The notes under the pieces are model-generated. The model ran no database searches and was not told the origin of the DNA. It saw nothing but the letters and a program-made list of their open reading frames with translations. From a virus: 24,877 nucleotides of DNA. Positions 22,001-24,877 of this stretch are shown piece by piece. The stretch is from the IMG/VR virus record IMGVR_UViG_3300032046_000209, positions 1 through 24,877 of that record; one strand, 5' to 3'. How positions within the stretch are numbered: the first letter of the stretch is position 1; each line of letters opens with the position of its first letter. The position numbers and the translations under genes are program-made.

Positions 22001-22674
22001 TGCTTCAGAACATAGTTGATTGGAAGAAGGCCGCCGAGGAGGCCGAGGCGCAAATAGAGGGAGTTATTTCTGATCTTGCCGGGGCACTCGGATCAGAACT
22101 AAGCAATGCGCTTGTTAAGGCATTCACAGATGGTACTGACTCAGCCGTGGCATTCGGCAATACGGTTGATAAGATTCTCAGTGATATAATGGCTCAACTT
22201 GTCTTTAATGCCGTATTCCAAGAGAATTTTGACGCCCTTCAAAAGCGGATGAAGGAAAGTTATAACCCGGAGAGTGTGAATTATGACATGAATTGGGTTG
22301 ATGACTTTGCTGATTGGGCGAAAGACATGAAAACAAAACTCCCGGTCTATACTCAAACAATGACCGATGTTCAGGCCGCCGCTGCCGCTCAGGGGATCAA
22401 TCTTTGGAGGCCGGAAGCCGGAGGCGGGGGGATGTCGAATGTGATCCAAAGGCAAATCACCGAGGAGACCGGGAATGAACTTGCCGGGTTGCTCAGGATG
22501 ATTGCTGATGACAATAGGGGCAATAGGGACTACAATAAACTTGCCGTTGATCATCTTGTCATGATCGAAGCAAATACATTTAACACGGTTGAGGAACTGA
22601 AACTTGCCGTTGCGGAACTGAAAGTAATTTCAATAAACACTCAAAAAGAATATGCGGGAGCGCTTGTGGGATAA
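18991..22674 (+). CDS. Tape measure protein (1227 aa)
   Basis: The longest gene here. The protein spans the tail lumen and sets its length; at about 0.15 nm per residue it predicts a tail near 180 nm. It is helical and coiled-coil-rich from about residue 20 to 200 (VSMLSKQVEELEAQMANV) and through 450-620 (Lys/Glu-rich). Hydrophobic segments lie at about 210-235 (LLKMVSWTAAAGVAVKIF) and a Gly/Ala-rich stretch at about 905-965 (ASLGAGIGTMIMPAIGTAIG, then GIGAVVGGIAGLF), probably membrane-inserting during ejection. No lytic or peptidase motif was noticed. The start at 18991 lies 20 bases inside the frameshifted chaperone frame; its end overlaps the next ATG by one base. Confidence 0.92.
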   Translation: MASIQFDASLDTSKLDQSIEENKKSLATWLEDVRKLGAEFDQIFAKIGEAKNIDIQVNKDSAIQQVNDLTTSINDIAPTVPVTVEVENIDQSQKVMEDYVNSLASDFTKIDQAYWQNNTSAQQSIEQQTQLVSMLSKQVEELEAQMANVGQTGGLQAGSEQVKATQTSLAATKEQLTKASDHLTNSMEIEIGKFGKAGKEGGGFNSVLKGLGSSLLKMVSWTAAAGVAVKIFQGAMASGGNAADAMKANMEGLQGALGQFFTQVRQGSLDNYVVNMIMAAKAAKQFQEAQEQYNKSVAASKILNTADAAELAKLEAIYRNSNSGFEARNKALQEWKKIKIDTAKQDVKNAQELVTALEEKIRKMPGLSWVKPEDLKLMETIYYESGNLMKMYDEIRSKTKGMSLSDFLDEDSKKWKRYTNDVREERANLTRMTTVKGLNVMQLAKVDQLETELSKKSILGLGQNYELLGQSKAKIPEVDAQIARTSQMVQNSYVGEEGSIGRLMQDIQELEKLKKEVADKTNIAIIQRDIDIKKEELNQIDPEKKKAAQKEIDQINRQTEELKAKQRAVASNDPQKELKLQLANLKRQYDADIAEDGISKAKKAALTKKYLAEEAGLYKDYYNDVGDKAKDALKKTTGGFGVLAGEGKDHFFNPETDQQKNKDALKANLAYLEDQQNKELAKTGLFEKDKVDIAKKYTKLRLDVYKKFWQDSGRAEDAGQLRGLSQTVLDANERLKQQMAEQAEKAEMLAPALYGASDAAQYLSGLFNQGNEEIAGMLQGFGKLSGMAADWYKKGYFNLFGNLKTMGKGEAMSNIIGGATDIVGMFVNQSQENKAKMKQYYDYVIQQQADYNLLLNEQIRLNSEQSGNVFLSDYVGKITDGTKAYNDAMQKYYAGIKELSKAQAVAGMGSALSGANVLKGAAGGASLGAGIGTMIMPAIGTAIGAGIGAVVGGIAGLFAKKKKDIMQPLLAVYPDLIKANGELNLSLAQTILDNNLIADGSRQVLQNIVDWKKAAEEAEAQIEGVISDLAGALGSELSNALVKAFTDGTDSAVAFGNTVDKILSDIMAQLVFNAVFQENFDALQKRMKESYNPESVNYDMNWVDDFADWAKDMKTKLPVYTQTMTDVQAAAAAQGINLWRPEAGGGGMSNVIQRQITEETGNELAGLLRMIADDNRGNRDYNKLAVDHLVMIEANTFNTVEELKLAVAELKVISINTQKEYAGALVG

Positions 22675-23522
22675 TGGCACATCTGTTTAACACGGTTAAT
22701 CTTACTACTTATGGGATCGAGGCAACAAACATACCCGGTAGTAATATAACTATCAAGGGAGGCTTCGATCTTCCCTCCCGGATAGGGAAAACAGCTTACG
22801 AATGGGGTGATGAGGATGGAGTTGAGCCTTATGTCTTGGCTGATGAACTGTTTTGGGGAGGGCGGGATATTGAGATGCAAGGATTTATGATGGGGACGAG
22901 GGCAACCATAAAAACAGGACTCCTCTCCTTCGGTGCAGCACTTTCCGCTGTTTCCGGGACAGGCGTCCTCGCAACGTCTTACGGAAATTTCAATGTTTAT
23001 GCCAAGAGTGTTCAGCCAACATATTTTTCGATGGGCGCTGAGGTCAAGGTTATATTCCGTGAACCCGCACCCGTACTCACAGGGGGATCAATCCCGGCAA
23101 CAGGAGCATCCGTGAATACAATAGACAGCATCCCATTTCTCTCATTTGGCCTCTATACATCTCCAATCAAAGAGATGATTGAACTCCCGGAGATGAAGGA
23201 GATGTATTTCACAAAGGTTCAGGCCGAGGGGTGGCGAAATGCCTTCAGGAAGAACAGGGAATACAATTTTGAGGCAACCCTGATGGGAACAACGCTCTTG
23301 GACTTTCAGACGAAAGTAAAAAATCTCTATGCCATATTTATGAAGGAAGGACTCAGAACAATCATCCTGAATAATGAGGTGACGGTTGTTGGCTATGCGG
23401 CAGAAGGATTCAGCATTACCGATGTTTACATGGGGAATGTGGGATGGGTATTGGGAGGCAAGGCCATGGATATGATGCTTGGAAGATTCAAATGTAAATT
23501 AACAGTGACGTCAATAACATGA
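22674..23522 (+). CDS. Probable distal tail protein (Dit-like, 282 aa)
   Basis: The gene right after the tape measure in long-tailed phages usually encodes the distal tail hub. This protein is beta-rich, with the N-terminal block LTTYGIEATNIPGSN, then AYEWGDEDGVEPYV, then FWGGRDIEMQGFM, which resembles the first domain of Dit proteins, where a loop near 'F-x-x-R-x-I' precedes a beta barrel. The second half (FLSFGLYTSPIKEM, VQAEGWRNAFRKNREYNFEATL) is a second domain. Length 282 is usual. The next gene, tail hub-like, overlaps by ATGA. Confidence 0.65.
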   Translation: MAHLFNTVNLTTYGIEATNIPGSNITIKGGFDLPSRIGKTAYEWGDEDGVEPYVLADELFWGGRDIEMQGFMMGTRATIKTGLLSFGAALSAVSGTGVLATSYGNFNVYAKSVQPTYFSMGAEVKVIFREPAPVLTGGSIPATGASVNTIDSIPFLSFGLYTSPIKEMIELPEMKEMYFTKVQAEGWRNAFRKNREYNFEATLMGTTLLDFQTKVKNLYAIFMKEGLRTIILNNEVTVVGYAAEGFSITDVYMGNVGWVLGGKAMDMMLGRFKCKLTVTSIT

Positions 23523-24877
23523 ATACTCTCATAATATACCGGGCGGCGGCTGTTTATGCAACAGTTGACATTGATGAAAAAACAGTGTTCAAACGCAAAC
23601 TCATGGGGGAACACAGGATTTCCACCTCTTTCATTTGGCCTTCAGTTCTCGGGATCACAATAGGAGATTATGTTATATATGACACGGAGAATTATTATGT
23701 GAACAGGATTCCCGGGATTAAAAAGATCACCAATACTGCCTATGAATATACAATTGATTTTGAGGCCGTTGGATATGACCTTTGCAAAAAGATGTTCATG
23801 AGCACCGACAAACTGACGGAATTCGGGCAAAGTGGAACGGCAACTGATTTCATTACTATGATTGTCACAAATATGAATGTCAATTATTCAGGATGGACAG
23901 TTGGGACGGTTGATACAACAGAGATTAAAACCATTGTATTCTCAAATCAGTATTGTGATGCCGTGCTGATGAAGGTGGCGGAGACGTTCAAATTGGAGTT
24001 CCGTATCAGCGGCAAGGCGATCACTATGGTCAAGGCAGTGGGGAGCAATACTGCATATTCGTTCACATACGGGAAAACACTTGGTCTGTATAATCTTACA
24101 CGCCAACAGGTAGGGGACATGAACATTGTTACAAAGGTATATGGCTTCGGCTCAATGCAAAACATCCCGTTCACTTACAGGGACAGGGCAAAGAGACTCG
24201 TTTTCTCCACCGACAGGGGATATACTTCTCCCCCGGTTGGTTATGGCGGAGGAGACCGATTCCTCACGAAGAATACAGAACTATACGGGATCATAGAGGG
24301 GCAATATACGAATGATGACATCTTTCCAAACAGGACGGGCACGGTGACTGACTTTCATGTTGAGATTGTCGGGGGAATCTATAATGCCGCCCTGAGTTAT
24401 ATTGAGGATTCGGCTCTTGATTTTGACATTAATAATTACAGGCTTGAGGGTGCAACTTGGATGGTAGTATTCAAGACAGGATATTTGGCAGGAAAGGAAT
24501 ATCCAATAGCGAGATTCGATTATTCAACAAAACGCATTTACCTGAATCCTTATTCCGAGGAAGATGGATATACAACTCCAAATTCCGGGGTGACAGGACA
24601 ACCCGCAATATCTGATACTTATACGATAGTAAATATCTCGCTCCCTCAGGAGTATATTGATTCAGCCGAGGAGAGCCTTCTTGCCGCAACTCAGGCTTGG
24701 CTTGACGAGAACTCTATCCCGAAGGTTGTTTACACAATTGAAATTGACCCAAAATATGCCAAATTGAACTCAATCCATTTGGCGGCGGGAGACCGGGTGA
24801 CAATTGTTGATTCAGCGCTCGGGGTGAACTCCCTGATCCGCATATCCGCCATTGAATATCCCATGACAGATTTGTAT
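23519..24877 (+). CDS. Baseplate hub / tail-associated protein, 3' partial (at least 453 aa)
   Basis: An open frame from ATG 23519 (ATGA overlap with the Dit stop) runs without a stop to the right edge, 453 codons. It begins MNTLIIYRAAAVYATVDID and continues with beta-rich repeats (KKITNTAYEYTIDFEAVGYDL, SGKAITMVKAVGS, FTYGKTLGLYNLTRQ) ending at ...IEYPMTDLY. This arrangement (hub domain with an early 'Y-x-Y-x-I-x-FE' strand, followed by a long tail) is similar to phage tail-associated lysozyme/hub proteins of the Tal type. The probable peptidase or receptor-binding part, if present, lies beyond the window. Confidence 0.7.
   Translation, partial: MNTLIIYRAAAVYATVDIDEKTVFKRKLMGEHRISTSFIWPSVLGITIGDYVIYDTENYYVNRIPGIKKITNTAYEYTIDFEAVGYDLCKKMFMSTDKLTEFGQSGTATDFITMIVTNMNVNYSGWTVGTVDTTEIKTIVFSNQYCDAVLMKVAETFKLEFRISGKAITMVKAVGSNTAYSFTYGKTLGLYNLTRQQVGDMNIVTKVYGFGSMQNIPFTYRDRAKRLVFSTDRGYTSPPVGYGGGDRFLTKNTELYGIIEGQYTNDDIFPNRTGTVTDFHVEIVGGIYNAALSYIEDSALDFDINNYRLEGATWMVVFKTGYLAGKEYPIARFDYSTKRIYLNPYSEEDGYTTPNSGVTGQPAISDTYTIVNISLPQEYIDSAEESLLAATQAWLDENSIPKVVYTIEIDPKYAKLNSIHLAAGDRVTIVDSALGVNSLIRISAIEYPMTDLY

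Overview
The window carries the packaging, head and tail genes of a tailed dsDNA phage or prophage, probably a long-tailed siphovirus infecting a member of the Bacteroidota. Every supported gene lies on the + strand and most overlap the next by 1-4 bases, so this reads as one long late operon. The host guess rests on A-rich start contexts largely replacing Shine-Dalgarno sites, one good match to the Bacteroidota promoter consensus (TTTG, then TAnnTTTG) at 13875-13908, and the overall style of the proteins. No integrase, repressor, lysis or replication gene lies inside the window.

Layout: (1) 2-148, the C-terminal end of a probable small terminase subunit. (2) 165-1965, a tandem array of seven short, extremely basic proteins that all begin with the same box, MGAPxGN[K/R]NAxG, followed by different tails, plus one 38-residue Lys-rich protein. 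(3) 1966-2071, a non-coding gap holding a perfect 11-bp inverted repeat. (4) 2072-5155, large terminase and portal. (5) 5184-11762, a roughly 6.6 kb carbohydrate island of five glycosyltransferase-type proteins (one fused to a methyltransferase), a nucleotide-sugar epimerase/dehydratase, a secreted beta-rich protein, a Cys4 zinc-ribbon micro-protein and a small basic protein. (6) 11698-13862, a MuF-type minor head protein with a C-terminal HEFGH domain, and a small Cys protein. (7) 13924-16350, scaffold-like protein, probable decoration protein and lambda-E-like major capsid protein, preceded by the promoter. (8) 16363-18327, connector, neck and tail-tube genes, closed by a hairpin terminator. 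(9) 18361-24877, tail-assembly chaperone with a probable -1 frameshift, tape measure, distal tail protein and the start of a baseplate/hub protein that runs off the window.

How it fits together: terminase and portal package DNA into a capsid made from scaffold, capsid and decoration proteins. The neck proteins join it to a tail whose length is set by the 1227-residue tape measure. The sugar island sits inside the structural operon between portal and MuF, so its products are made with virion proteins. Modification of the virion or of the host surface late in infection is a reasonable inference but is not shown. The most novel element is the MGAP-box array, wedged exactly between the small and large terminase genes; its function is unknown.
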